64,000 bases of DNA from Miltoncostaea sp050249835 (GTDB lineage: Bacteria > Actinomycetota > Thermoleophilia > Miltoncostaeales > Miltoncostaeaceae): positions 22,875-86,874 of the forward strand of contig JBFWPT010000010.1 in NCBI GenBank assembly GCA_050249835.1, given 5' to 3'. The notes under the pieces were generated by a model that saw only the letters and a program-made list of their open reading frames with translations, had not been told where the DNA came from and did not search any database. The position numbers were made by a program, and so were the translations under genes. Positions 17,430 through 25,333 of this stretch are shown here, piece by piece (the stretch's first letter is position 1; each line of letters opens with the position of its first letter).

Positions 17430-18226
17430 GCGGCGAGCCCCGCCTGCTCCAGTGCCGCCGCCTGGAGCGGGCCCAGGATCCCCGCCTTGAGCTCCTGGAA
17501 CCGGGGTGACGTGATCGCGTCGAGGTGGCGCGGGCGCGGCAGGTCGACCTCGACGCACATGCGCATGCGCCCGGGCCGGCCGGACATCACGTAGACGCGG
17601 TCCGAGAGCAGCACCGCCTCCTCCACGTCGTGGGTCACGAACAGGATGGTGGCGCGGTCCGCCTCCCACACCTCGAGCAGCCAGGCCTGCATGGCGGCGC
17701 GGGTGAGCGCGTCGAGGGCGCCGAAGGGCTCGTCCAGCAGCATCACCTCGCGGCCGGCGAGGAAGGTGCGCAGCAGGGCGGCGCGCTGGCGCATGCCGCC
17801 CGACAGGCTCGCGGGCCAGCGGCGCTCGAAGCCGGCGAGCCCGAAGCGTGGCATCGCCGCGCGGGCGCGCTCGCGCGCCTCGCGTTTGGACACCCCGGAC
17901 ATCTGGAGGCCGAGGGCGCAGTTGTCGAGCACGGTGCGCCACGGCATGAGCAGGTCGCGCTGGGGCATGTAGCCCACCCGGCCGAGCAGCGGCCCGGGGG
18001 CGCCGCCGTCGAGCAGGACCTGCCCGCTCGACGGCCGCATCAGCCCGGCCAGGATGTTGAACAGGGTCGACTTCCCGCATCCGCTGGGGCCGACCAGGGA
18101 GACGAACTCCCCCTCGCCCACCGTCAGGTCGACGCCCTCCAGGGCGGCGACGTCCGGTGAACCGTCACGGCCGGCGAAGGTCTTGCCGACCGCCTCGGTC
18201 ACGAGCTTGGGGGAGTGCGCCGTCAT
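17426..18226 (-). CDS. ABC transporter ATP-binding protein (SsuB/TauB/ThiZ type)
   Basis: The 266-residue ATPase has Walker A GPSGCGKST, Q-loop YMPQRDLLMPW, signature LSGGMRQRAALLRTF, Walker B VMLLDEPFGALD and switch His in FVTHDVEEAVLLSDRV. The MPQRDLLMPW sequence is typical of the nitrate/sulfonate/taurine/pyrimidine importer subfamily. It starts 4 bp after the binding-protein stop. Together with the permease and the NMT1/THI5-like protein it forms a complete importer, presumably for the compound degraded by the operon. Confidence 0.92.
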   Translation of the reverse strand: MTAHSPKLVTEAVGKTFAGRDGSPDVAALEGVDLTVGEGEFVSLVGPSGCGKSTLFNILAGLMRPSSGQVLLDGGAPGPLLGRVGYMPQRDLLMPWRTVLDNCALGLQMSGVSKREARERARAAMPRFGLAGFERRWPASLSGGMRQRAALLRTFLAGREVMLLDEPFGALDALTRAAMQAWLLEVWEADRATILFVTHDVEEAVLLSDRVYVMSGRPGRMRMCVEVDLPRPRHLDAITSPRFQELKAGILGPLQAAALEQAGLAA

Positions 18227-18230
18227 CCCG

Positions 18231-19289
18231 TCAGTCCCCGGCCGGCAGGAACTCGTTCGTGCCGTAGCGGTCGGGGGCGATGGGCTCCTCGATCAGGCCG
18301 TTGTCCACGAGGAAGGTGGAGAGCTCCTCCAGCTTCGCGGTGTCCATGACGCCGAAGGCCGGGGCGTCGCCCTGGAACAGCGGCACGTACGTGTCGAGGA
18401 TCGCCTTCGTGAGCTCCGGGTCCAGCGTCGGCTCCTCGGCGAGCAGGTCGGCGAGGGCGGCGTCGGGGTCGGCGATCGTCTCGTCGTAGCCGCGCACCGT
18501 GGCGTCCATGAAGGCCGCCATCAGGGCCGGGTCGGAGGCGATCTTCGACTCGGTCGAGAAGATGACCAGGCCGGGGTAGGCCGGGCCGCCGTACTCGTCG
18601 AGGCGGAAGATCGTGGTCGGGTAGCCGTCCTGCTGCACCTGGACGCCGTCCGACGGCCAGAAGCCGGTGAACGCGTCGATCTTCCCGGACTCCAGGTTCT
18701 GGACGCCGTTGAAGCCGATGGTCACGACCTTCGCCGCCGACGGGTCGCCGCCGGCGTCGGAGATGATCGTCTCGTAGATGGCGTTGTCCGAGGGGACGCC
18801 GGTCACGCCGATCGTCTTGCCCTCGAACTGGGCCGGGTCGGTGATGCCGGAGTCCTCGCGGGCGATGAGGCCGCCGAGGGGCACCTGCACGAGCGCGCCG
18901 ATCGCCTTGGCCTCGCGGCCCTCGGCGATCTGGTTGGCGAGGTCGATGCCGTCGGCGATGCCGAAGTCGGCCTGGCCGGCGTCGATCAGCTTGAGGGTGT
19001 CCGCCGTCGACGTGGGCTGGATGATCTCGAGGTCGATGTTGTTCGCCTCGTAGTAGCCCTGCGCCTGGGCGCGGTAGATGCCGGCGTGCACGCCGCCGGG
19101 CAGGAAGTCGAGGATGAGGGTCGCCTCGGTCATCGACGGCAGCGCGGCGCCACCGGCTGCGGTGGTCTCCGCGGTGGAGGCGTCGCCCCCGCCGTCGTCG
19201 TCGCCGCACGCGGCGAGGCCGAGGGTGAGCAGGGCGGCGAGCATCGCCATGAGGATGGCGAGCGTCGCGCGCCGCGTGGGCAGCGTCAC
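18231..19289 (-). CDS. ABC importer substrate-binding lipoprotein (NMT1/THI5-like)
   Basis: The 352-residue extracytoplasmic protein has a lipoprotein signal (LLTLGLAACGDDDGGG) and the NMT1/THI5-like fold: LILDFLPGGVHAGIYRAQAQGYYEANNIDLEII, then DFGIADGIDLANQIAEGREAKAIGALVQ, and a central IGVTGVPSDNAIYETII. Members bind pyrimidines such as HMP or formylaminopyrimidine, or sulfonates and other small organics. The neighbouring pyrimidinase-like and enamidase-like enzymes favour an N-heterocycle as ligand. The GTG start at 19289 forms a GTGA overlap with the aldolase stop. Confidence 0.88.
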   Translation of the reverse strand: MTLPTRRATLAILMAMLAALLTLGLAACGDDDGGGDASTAETTAAGGAALPSMTEATLILDFLPGGVHAGIYRAQAQGYYEANNIDLEIIQPTSTADTLKLIDAGQADFGIADGIDLANQIAEGREAKAIGALVQVPLGGLIAREDSGITDPAQFEGKTIGVTGVPSDNAIYETIISDAGGDPSAAKVVTIGFNGVQNLESGKIDAFTGFWPSDGVQVQQDGYPTTIFRLDEYGGPAYPGLVIFSTESKIASDPALMAAFMDATVRGYDETIADPDAALADLLAEEPTLDPELTKAILDTYVPLFQGDAPAFGVMDTAKLEELSTFLVDNGLIEEPIAPDRYGTNEFLPAGD

Positions 19290-19954
19290 GGGCTCTCTCC
19301 TTGTATCCGGGTCGGGTCGGCGTCGGCCCCCGGGAAGCGCCAGGCGAGCCACCGCCAGGCGCGGGCGATCTCCATGGGCAGGTGTCGGGAGCGAGCGGCC
19401 AGCTCGTCCGCGTCCAGTGGCCGGGCCGCGGGCCCGGCGTCGAGGGCCACGCGGGCCCGTTCCTCGAGGAACCAGGCGCGCACGCACGCCTCGGGGAGGT
19501 CCCTCCCGGTGCACACCGCGCCGTTCGCGCGGGGCAGCAGCACGTCGGCGTCGCCGAGGGCGGCCGCGGCGCGGGCGCCGGCGTCGCCGTCGGTGACGAG
19601 GTCGGTGTCGTCGCCCGTCGCCACCGAGCCGGCCAGCAGGCCGAGCCCGTGGACGGGCGGGGGCGCCGCGCCGCGCGCCCCCCACGCCACGGCGGCGGGG
19701 GAATGGGTGCGGCAGATGGCGCCGACGTCGGGTCGCGCCGCGTAGACGGCGGCGTGGAGCGGCGTCTCCAGCGGGCGCTCCGGGGCGCCCGGGCCGGCGA
19801 CGTCCTCCGGGCTCATCGTGGCGAGGGGCGCCGTCGAGGTGATCACGAAGCCCTCGCCGTCCCGCGCCGAGACGTGGCCGAAGCCCTCCACCAGCCCCGC
19901 CGCGGCCAGCAGGCGGGCGGCGCGGGCGACGTCGGCGGCGAGGGCACCGCTCAC
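19286..19954 (-). CDS. class II aldolase/adducin-family protein
   Basis: This 222-residue protein fits the class II aldolase family, zinc enzymes that cleave or epimerise sugar phosphates and related hydroxy-acids. Visible features are the GFGHVSARDGEGFVIT start, the ETPLHAAVYAARPDVGAICRTHSPAAVAWG segment (one H in LHAAVY and H in RTHSP) and a C-terminal helical region. The usual HxH of the zinc site reads RTHSP, so one ligand may be replaced. The GTG start forms a GTGA overlap with the DUF1989 stop. In this operon it may cleave a late carbon skeleton. Confidence 0.75.
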   Translation of the reverse strand: MSGALAADVARAARLLAAAGLVEGFGHVSARDGEGFVITSTAPLATMSPEDVAGPGAPERPLETPLHAAVYAARPDVGAICRTHSPAAVAWGARGAAPPPVHGLGLLAGSVATGDDTDLVTDGDAGARAAAALGDADVLLPRANGAVCTGRDLPEACVRAWFLEERARVALDAGPAARPLDADELAARSRHLPMEIARAWRWLAWRFPGADADPTRIQGESP

Positions 19955-20559
19955 CGCTCCAGTACCCGGATCGCCATGTCGGTCGGGTTGTAGGCGTTGC
20001 ACGGGGACAGGTCCTGCGGGCAGGCCACCAGGCACACCACCAGGTCGGTCAGGGCCTCCAGCTCGATCGTCGCCCCCGCGCCGTGCTCCGGCTCGTAGGT
20101 GACGATGCTGCCGTCCTCGAGCTTGTTGTTCATGAAGACGTTCCAGGCGAGCTCGCCGCGCACCGGCCAGTCCGAGCCGAACTCCGCGAGGCCGGCCCTC
20201 AGCGAGACGAGGCACGACGGGTGGTCCGGCTGCCCGTAGTCGCGGCCGTAGCGCTCGGGGTCGCAGCACGGCACCACCAGGTCGTGGGTGCCGACGTCGT
20301 CGCGCAGGATGCGCATGAGCGGCGTTCGGTGGTTCGAGAACAGCTCGTCGCCGACGTCCGGCACCAGCTTCACCAGGCACGAGCAGGTGTGGGAGGGGGA
20401 GAGGTACTCCTCGGGGGCGTCCGGCCGGTAGGCCACGAGGTCGCCCACCTGCTGCCCCTCCAGGTCCTCGATCTGGATCACCTGGCCCGCCTTCACGGAC
20501 ACGGCCCGCGCCGTCCGCGCCGGCACCCGGTGGTCCTCGACCACGACGCGATCGCTCAC
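19951..20559 (-). CDS. DUF1989 / urea carboxylase-associated protein (copy 1)
   Basis: The 202-residue protein is a clear DUF1989 (urea carboxylase-associated) member: VVVEDHRVPARTARAVSVKAGQVIQIEDLEGQQVGDLVAY, SPSHTCSCLVKLVPDVGDELFSNHRTPLMRILRDD, the Cys pair in VVPCCDPERYG, and the conserved ending FMNNKLEDGSIVTYEP..CPQDLSPCNAYNPTDMAI. Family members sit beside urea, guanidine and ureide carboxylases or hydrolases and are thought to be metal-binding enzymes. No urea carboxylase gene is in this window, so a different nitrogen compound is indicated. A second, diverged copy lies at 9723-10298. Confidence 0.88.
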   Translation of the reverse strand: MSDRVVVEDHRVPARTARAVSVKAGQVIQIEDLEGQQVGDLVAYRPDAPEEYLSPSHTCSCLVKLVPDVGDELFSNHRTPLMRILRDDVGTHDLVVPCCDPERYGRDYGQPDHPSCLVSLRAGLAEFGSDWPVRGELAWNVFMNNKLEDGSIVTYEPEHGAGATIELEALTDLVVCLVACPQDLSPCNAYNPTDMAIRVLER

Positions 20560-21725
20560 CCGCCCACCTCCACGCTGTCCACGATGCGGCACGCGCCCGC
20601 GGGGGCCGGCGTGTTGCGCGAGCGCAGGGCCCGCACCTCGCCGTCGATGACCACCGCGCCGATGCCCGGGATGTCGCCGTTCTCGATCGCCGCCAGCGGG
20701 GTGTCCATCGCGCCCCCGAGCGGCGGGTGCAGCAGGGAGAGGTCGGCCGGGCGGCCCACCTCCAGGATGCCCTCGGGCCGGCGCAGCACCGCGGCGTTGT
20801 TGCCGCACGCCAGCGCGAGGGCGTCGGCCGCCGGGAGGCGCCCCAGCGACGACATCTCCACGACCGTCTTGATCATCCCGAGCGGCATGACGCCCGTGCC
20901 GGTGGGGGTGTCGGTGGCCAGCACGATCCGGTCGAGCCGCCCGGTCCCCACGGCGATCCGCAGGATCTCCAGGGACGACCGCAGGTTGCCCGCCTGCACG
21001 AGCTGGATGGCGCCCGGGGCGTCGAACAGGGCCGGGAGGTCGGCGTCCGGCAGGGCCGTGGTGCCCCCGTTGGCGTGGCCGATGATGTCGCAGCCCAGCG
21101 CCAGGACGTCGTCGATCGTCACGGGTGAGGAGCCGGGGATCGAGGCACCGCCGGTGTGGTTCATGACCACCATCCCCGCCGCCTGGGCGGCGCGCACGAG
21201 CGGCGCCGCGTCGGCCTGGGGGGAGAAGTCGCCGAAGCCCACCTTCGCCAGGCCGACCCCGTCGGCGGCCATGGTCGCGAAGTCCTCCGGCCGCAGGCCG
21301 GGCTCCATGATGACCGAGCCGCCGAGCACCTTGACCCCGCCGGGGCGGAAGGCGCTGAAGGCGCGCTGGGCGGCGACCGCGAGTGCCATCACGCCGGCCC
21401 GGTCGCGCGGGCGGCCCGGCAGGTGCACCTCGGACGCCGACATCATCATCGAGACGCCGCCGTGCATGGAGCTCTCGATCCAGCCGAGCGCCGACTGCCG
21501 CGGCGTCCAGTCGCCGAAGACGACATGGGCGTGCGAGTCGATGAGGCCCGGCACGGCGGTGGCCCCGCCGGCGTCGAGCACGACGTCCGCCGGGCCGTCG
21601 CCGGCGTCCGGGCCGATCGCGGCGATGAGGCCGTCCTCCACCAGCACGCCGCCCGGCCCGCGCGGGGCGTCGCCGAGGCGGCCGGTCACCCAGCCGCCGA
21701 GGTTGCGGACGGCGAGGGTGCTCAC
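20556..21725 (-). CDS. enamidase-like amidohydrolase
   Basis: This 389-residue amidohydrolase resembles enamidase of anaerobic nicotinate breakdown, which opens 6-oxo-tetrahydronicotinate. Metal ligands are HxH in GLIDSHAHVVFGDW, His in VVMNHTGGASIPGSS, His in CDIIGHANGGT and Asp in VLATDTPTGTGV. The LGWIESSMHGGVSMMMSASEVHLPGRP and FSAFRPGGVKVLGGSVIMEPGL stretches are also enamidase-like. Opening of a lactam or cyclic enamide ring is therefore likely. The GTG start forms a GTGA overlap with the preceding gene. A role on nicotinate itself is unproven, as the other nicotinate genes are absent. Confidence 0.8.
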   Translation of the reverse strand: MSTLAVRNLGGWVTGRLGDAPRGPGGVLVEDGLIAAIGPDAGDGPADVVLDAGGATAVPGLIDSHAHVVFGDWTPRQSALGWIESSMHGGVSMMMSASEVHLPGRPRDRAGVMALAVAAQRAFSAFRPGGVKVLGGSVIMEPGLRPEDFATMAADGVGLAKVGFGDFSPQADAAPLVRAAQAAGMVVMNHTGGASIPGSSPVTIDDVLALGCDIIGHANGGTTALPDADLPALFDAPGAIQLVQAGNLRSSLEILRIAVGTGRLDRIVLATDTPTGTGVMPLGMIKTVVEMSSLGRLPAADALALACGNNAAVLRRPEGILEVGRPADLSLLHPPLGGAMDTPLAAIENGDIPGIGAVVIDGEVRALRSRNTPAPAGACRIVDSVEVGG

Positions 21726-22294
21726 GGCGCCGCGGCCTCCGCCTCGGCCACCGTCATGCCGCCCAGGCGCTCGTGCATCCGCCCGCGGGAGGCGACCGCG
21801 GCGATCACCACGATCTCGCCGGGCGCCGGGGCGTCCGGCACGCGGACCGTGATGCCGTCGTAGTGCGACCGCACCCAGATCTCGTCCTTGTAGGCGAGGG
21901 GCACGTCCACCGGCTCGCCGGCCGTGCAGCGCTTGGTGAACGACGAGAGCCACGCCCGGCCGCCGCCCACCGCCGCGCGGAAGGCGTCGCCGAAGGGCGT
22001 GGTGATGCAGGCGACGGCGTGCTCCTGCTCGCCGGCGATGCCGACCAGGGCCGCCTTGCCGTAGCTCTCCACCGGCACCCCGAGGGCCGACGCGGCGCGC
22101 TCGCCGAGCAGCGCTCCCAGCTCCGCGGAGGGGCCCACGAGCTCGGACAGGTCCTCCACCAGGCCGAGGCCGGCGTACGGGTTGACGATCACCGCCATCG
22201 CGGCGCCCTTGCGCAGCGCGGGGGTGTCGGTGGCCCCGCCCTCGACGAGGACCTCCTCCACGGTGGTGACGATCTTGCGGACGAGGGCGCTCAT
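21722..22294 (-). CDS. AA_synth-family (PF06684-like) protein
   Basis: The 190-residue protein resembles the poorly characterised 'amino acid synthesis' family: LVRKIVTTVEEVLVEGG near the start, AAMAVIVNPYAG, then GKAALVGIAGEQEHAVACITTPFGDAFRAAVGGGRAWLSSFTKRC and a final RSHYDGITVRVPDAPAPGEIVVIAAVASRGR. Members are often found beside amidohydrolases and isochorismatases in catabolic clusters. The ATG start overlaps the isochorismatase stop (ATGA). No reaction can be assigned from sequence. Confidence 0.75.
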   Translation of the reverse strand: MSALVRKIVTTVEEVLVEGGATDTPALRKGAAMAVIVNPYAGLGLVEDLSELVGPSAELGALLGERAASALGVPVESYGKAALVGIAGEQEHAVACITTPFGDAFRAAVGGGRAWLSSFTKRCTAGEPVDVPLAYKDEIWVRSHYDGITVRVPDAPAPGEIVVIAAVASRGRMHERLGGMTVAEAEAAAP

Positions 22295-23025
22295 GCCGCG
22301 CCCGCCGAGGGGGTCCGGTCGCCGAAGGGGCGGTCCGGCAGGCCCTCCAGGTACGCGATCGTCGCGTCCGTCGTGGTCACGTCCCCGTACTTCATCTGGA
22401 TGTCGAAGAGGTTGACCTTGTGGGTCAGGGTCCCGCGGTCCCAGACGCACTCCTCCGGGACGACGGAGTGGAAGTTGTACTGCGCGGCGTCCACGGCGGT
22501 CGCGCGGACGCACCCGCTGGTTGTGGTGCCCGTGACGATCACCGTATCGGCCCCCAGGTACACGAGGTGGCCGAGCAGGGGCGTGCCGAGGAACGCGCTC
22601 GGCTTGCGCTTGACGAAGTAGACGTCCTGCGGCTCCGGCGCGATCTCGGCCACGATCTCGTTGCCCTTGTGGCCGAGCACGTCCGTCTCCTCGGCGGCGC
22701 GGTGGCTCTTCCAGTTCCAGGAGCCCTGGTCGAAGCCGTCCGGGCGGCGGTCCATGCCGGTGTAGAAGATCGGCACGTCCTTCGCCCGGGCGGCCGCGAT
22801 GAGCCGCTGCAGCGCCGCGATGCCCTCCCACGACCGCTCGCCGCAGGAGTAGCGGTAGGTCTTGATGGAGTCGAGGATCGGCTCCGGGCGGTCGCCGCAG
22901 AAGTTGTAGATCACGTCCACCACGAGCAGCACCGGCTTCTCGCCGAACCCGGCGTCGCGGCCCCAGCCGGCCGCCTCGAACACGAGGCGGTCCTCCTCGG
23001 GGAGGACGTCGTCCCAGACGGCCAT
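22291..23025 (-). CDS. isochorismatase-like cysteine hydrolase
   Basis: This 244-residue hydrolase of the isochorismatase/nicotinamidase/N-carbamoylsarcosine amidase superfamily has the Asp-Lys-Cys triad: D in LLVVDVIYNFCGD, K in FVKRKPSAFLGT and nucleophile C in TGTTTSGCVRATAVDAA. The superfamily hydrolyses amides or carbamoyl groups such as maleamate, ureidoacrylate and carbamoylsarcosine. In this operon it would be expected to release ammonia or carbamate after ring opening. The ATG start shares one base with the preceding stop (TGATG). Confidence 0.85.
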   Translation of the reverse strand: MAVWDDVLPEEDRLVFEAAGWGRDAGFGEKPVLLVVDVIYNFCGDRPEPILDSIKTYRYSCGERSWEGIAALQRLIAAARAKDVPIFYTGMDRRPDGFDQGSWNWKSHRAAEETDVLGHKGNEIVAEIAPEPQDVYFVKRKPSAFLGTPLLGHLVYLGADTVIVTGTTTSGCVRATAVDAAQYNFHSVVPEECVWDRGTLTHKVNLFDIQMKYGDVTTTDATIAYLEGLPDRPFGDRTPSAGAA

Positions 23026-24536
23026 CAGGCGCCCGCCCCGATCGCGGCCTCCTCCGGCACCAGGGCGCGGCCCGGCTCGCGGCGGAGGTAGGTGCCCTCG
23101 GAGTCCCCGATGTACTCGGGCGCCGGGGCGCCGTCCTCCCACTTCGCGATCTGGGTGCCGCGCAGGAAGGTCGCCACCGGCCAGCCGTGGATGACGTGGC
23201 CGTCGAGCACCGTCCAGCCGGAGCGGGTGAGCACCTGGTCGTTCGAGACGGTCACGGTGCGGTCGAGGTCGACCAGGACGATGTCCGCGTCGGCACCCAC
23301 CTCGATGCACCCCTTGCGCGGGTAGAGGCCGAAGACGCGGGCCGGCTCGGCGCACGCCACCTCCACCATCCGCTCCAGCGACAGGTCGCCGCGGTGGACG
23401 CCCTCCAGCAGCACCGGCAGGTGCATCTCCACCCGCGACGTGAAGCCCGTCTTGAGGCCCCAGATGCTCTCCTGGAAGCTCGACGGGTAGTCGCTGGGCG
23501 GCCAGGAGACGACGTGGTCGGAGCCCACCAGCCCGACCATCCCCTCGCGCAGGGCGGTCCAGATGTTCGGGTTGTTCTCGCGGGAGCGCAGGGGGACGTT
23601 GATGCGCCACGCGTTCGGCTCGCCCTTGCCGAAGTGCAGCCAGTGGGGGCCGGTCTGGGCGTGGCAGACGACGCCGCGGGCCCGCAGCTCGGCGATCTCC
23701 CGGTAGGTCTCCGGCGTGGTGGCGTGCTGGATGTAGATGGGGCAGCCGGTGATCTCGGCCAGGTAGCCGTAGGTGCGGACGTGGTGCGCCTCGAGGAAGT
23801 GGGGCGACCGGTCCGACCAGGCCGCCCAGTCGTCGCGGCCCTCGTCCTTCAGCCGCTTGTCGAACAGGCGCGCGATCTCCCAGTTCTCGCAGTGCATGCA
23901 CACCACCCCGGGCGGGCCGAGGGCGGCGACGTTCTCCATCGCCAGGTAGCACATGCCGTCGTCGAAGCCGTGGCCGAGGCCCGCGCGCCGGCCGGGCCAG
24001 TGGGGCTCCGCCTCGGGGCTCATCGACTGGAGGTAGAGCTTGTAGCTCGTGACCCCGTGGTCGCGGGCGTACTCCGGGATCTCCGACGCCTGCTGGTCCG
24101 TCTCCAGCATGTAGGTCAGGTAGATGTCGATCGCCGAGTCGGCCTGCACCCGCTCCACGAAGTGCGGGAAGACGTCGTGGAACGACACCACGTCGGAGGG
24201 CTGCACGAACTCGGCGAAGTCCGGGTGGCCCATCCGGGTGGAGGGCGCGTGGACGCCCCAGGTGGTGACGCCCGCGGCGGCCGCGGCCCGGCTCTCGGTG
24301 AGCATGTCCTCCGCGAGGGGGACGTAGCAGCCGGGGTGCGCCTCCGGGTCGACCAGGCCGGGGATGACGTGGAGGCCGGCGGCGTCCACCGTCCGGCGCG
24401 CCGGCGGGAGCAGGTCGTCGGCGCCGACCGCCACGACGCGGCCGCCGTCGATCGCGACGCCCGCGCGGCGCACGCCGCTCGGGCTCACCAGGGTGCCCCC
24501 CACGATCGCGAGGTCAACCTCTCGCGGCTGGGTCAT
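23025..24536 (-). CDS. dihydropyrimidinase/allantoinase-like cyclic amidohydrolase
   Basis: The 503-residue enzyme belongs to the hydantoinase/dihydropyrimidinase/dihydroorotase group, which opens cyclic amide rings. The carbamylated-lysine motif appears as SYKLYLQ. Further sites are VVCMHCENWE, IYIQHATTPE and the catalytic Asp in LVGSDHVVSWPPSD. The first HxH is changed: GLVDPEAHPG stands where DPHVH is usual, so one metal ligand is Glu or is lost. That sub-branch exists in related allantoinase-like proteins, so the gene need not be inactive. The ATG start overlaps the IclR stop (ATGA). Confidence 0.82.
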   Translation of the reverse strand: MTQPREVDLAIVGGTLVSPSGVRRAGVAIDGGRVVAVGADDLLPPARRTVDAAGLHVIPGLVDPEAHPGCYVPLAEDMLTESRAAAAAGVTTWGVHAPSTRMGHPDFAEFVQPSDVVSFHDVFPHFVERVQADSAIDIYLTYMLETDQQASEIPEYARDHGVTSYKLYLQSMSPEAEPHWPGRRAGLGHGFDDGMCYLAMENVAALGPPGVVCMHCENWEIARLFDKRLKDEGRDDWAAWSDRSPHFLEAHHVRTYGYLAEITGCPIYIQHATTPETYREIAELRARGVVCHAQTGPHWLHFGKGEPNAWRINVPLRSRENNPNIWTALREGMVGLVGSDHVVSWPPSDYPSSFQESIWGLKTGFTSRVEMHLPVLLEGVHRGDLSLERMVEVACAEPARVFGLYPRKGCIEVGADADIVLVDLDRTVTVSNDQVLTRSGWTVLDGHVIHGWPVATFLRGTQIAKWEDGAPAPEYIGDSEGTYLRREPGRALVPEEAAIGAGA

Positions 24537-25333
24537 GCCACCACACCTCCTGCGGCGGCCAACCCGCCGGTCTCGATGGTCACGGACTCTGTGAGCGCGC
24601 GCAGGCGCGCCCCGATCTCGGGGACGCGGTCGTCCGGGAGCTGGCTCGCGAAGCCGAGCACCACCAGCACCAGTGCCGGCTCCCCGTCGGGGCCCGACAC
24701 GCAGGCGGACACCGCGTTGTTCTCGTTGAGCTCGCCGACGCTCGCCGCCCACCCGCGGTCGCGCACCCGGGCGATGTCGGCGAGCAGGTCGTCGGGGTCG
24801 GTGAGCGTGCGCTGCGTGTGGGCCACGGGCGCCGCCGCGCGCACGATGCGCTCGCACTCGCCGGTGGGCAGGCCGGCCAGGAGCGACTTGCCGATGGCCC
24901 CGTCGAAGACGCCGTAGCGGTCCCCGATCGTGATCCCCACGTGGAGCCCGCTGGGCGGCGTGGCGCTGTCGACCACCTGCGCCTCGGCGCCGCCGGCCAC
25001 GGTCTGGGCCACGGCCACCGACAACCCGGTCTCGCCCGCGAGCTCCCGGGCCCGGCCGATGGCGACGGCCAGCGGGCGGGCCTCGCGCGCCGCCGCCTGG
25101 CCCAGCGGGATGAGCCGCGCCCCGAGGTGGTAGCGCCGCGTGGCCGGGTCGCGGGTCACGAGGCCCTCGGCCTGGAGCGTGACGAGCAGGTTGAACACGG
25201 TGCTCTTGGACCGGCCGATGGTGCGGGCCACCTCCGAGAGCGTCGCCCCCGCCCCGTCGCGCGCCGCGAGGGCGTCGAGAGCCCGGATCGCGCCCACCAC
25301 GGCCGGCACCTTGTAGGCCTCGCCGTCGCTCAC
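24533..25333 (-). CDS. IclR-family transcriptional regulator
   Basis: The 266-residue regulator has an N-terminal winged helix (VVGAIRALDALAARDGAGATLSEVARTIGRSKSTVFNLLVTLQAEGLVTRD) and a C-terminal GAF-like effector domain (LHVGITIGDRYGVFDGAIGKSLLAGL, GWAASVGELNENNAVSACV). Such regulators sense a pathway intermediate. It is the second gene of the operon, between the aldehyde dehydrogenase and the cyclic amidase, so it is probably autoregulatory through palindromes before the first gene at 26742-26780. Overlaps on both sides are four bases. Confidence 0.88.
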   Translation of the reverse strand: MSDGEAYKVPAVVGAIRALDALAARDGAGATLSEVARTIGRSKSTVFNLLVTLQAEGLVTRDPATRRYHLGARLIPLGQAAAREARPLAVAIGRARELAGETGLSVAVAQTVAGGAEAQVVDSATPPSGLHVGITIGDRYGVFDGAIGKSLLAGLPTGECERIVRAAAPVAHTQRTLTDPDDLLADIARVRDRGWAASVGELNENNAVSACVSGPDGEPALVLVVLGFASQLPDDRVPEIGARLRALTESVTIETGGLAAAGGVVA

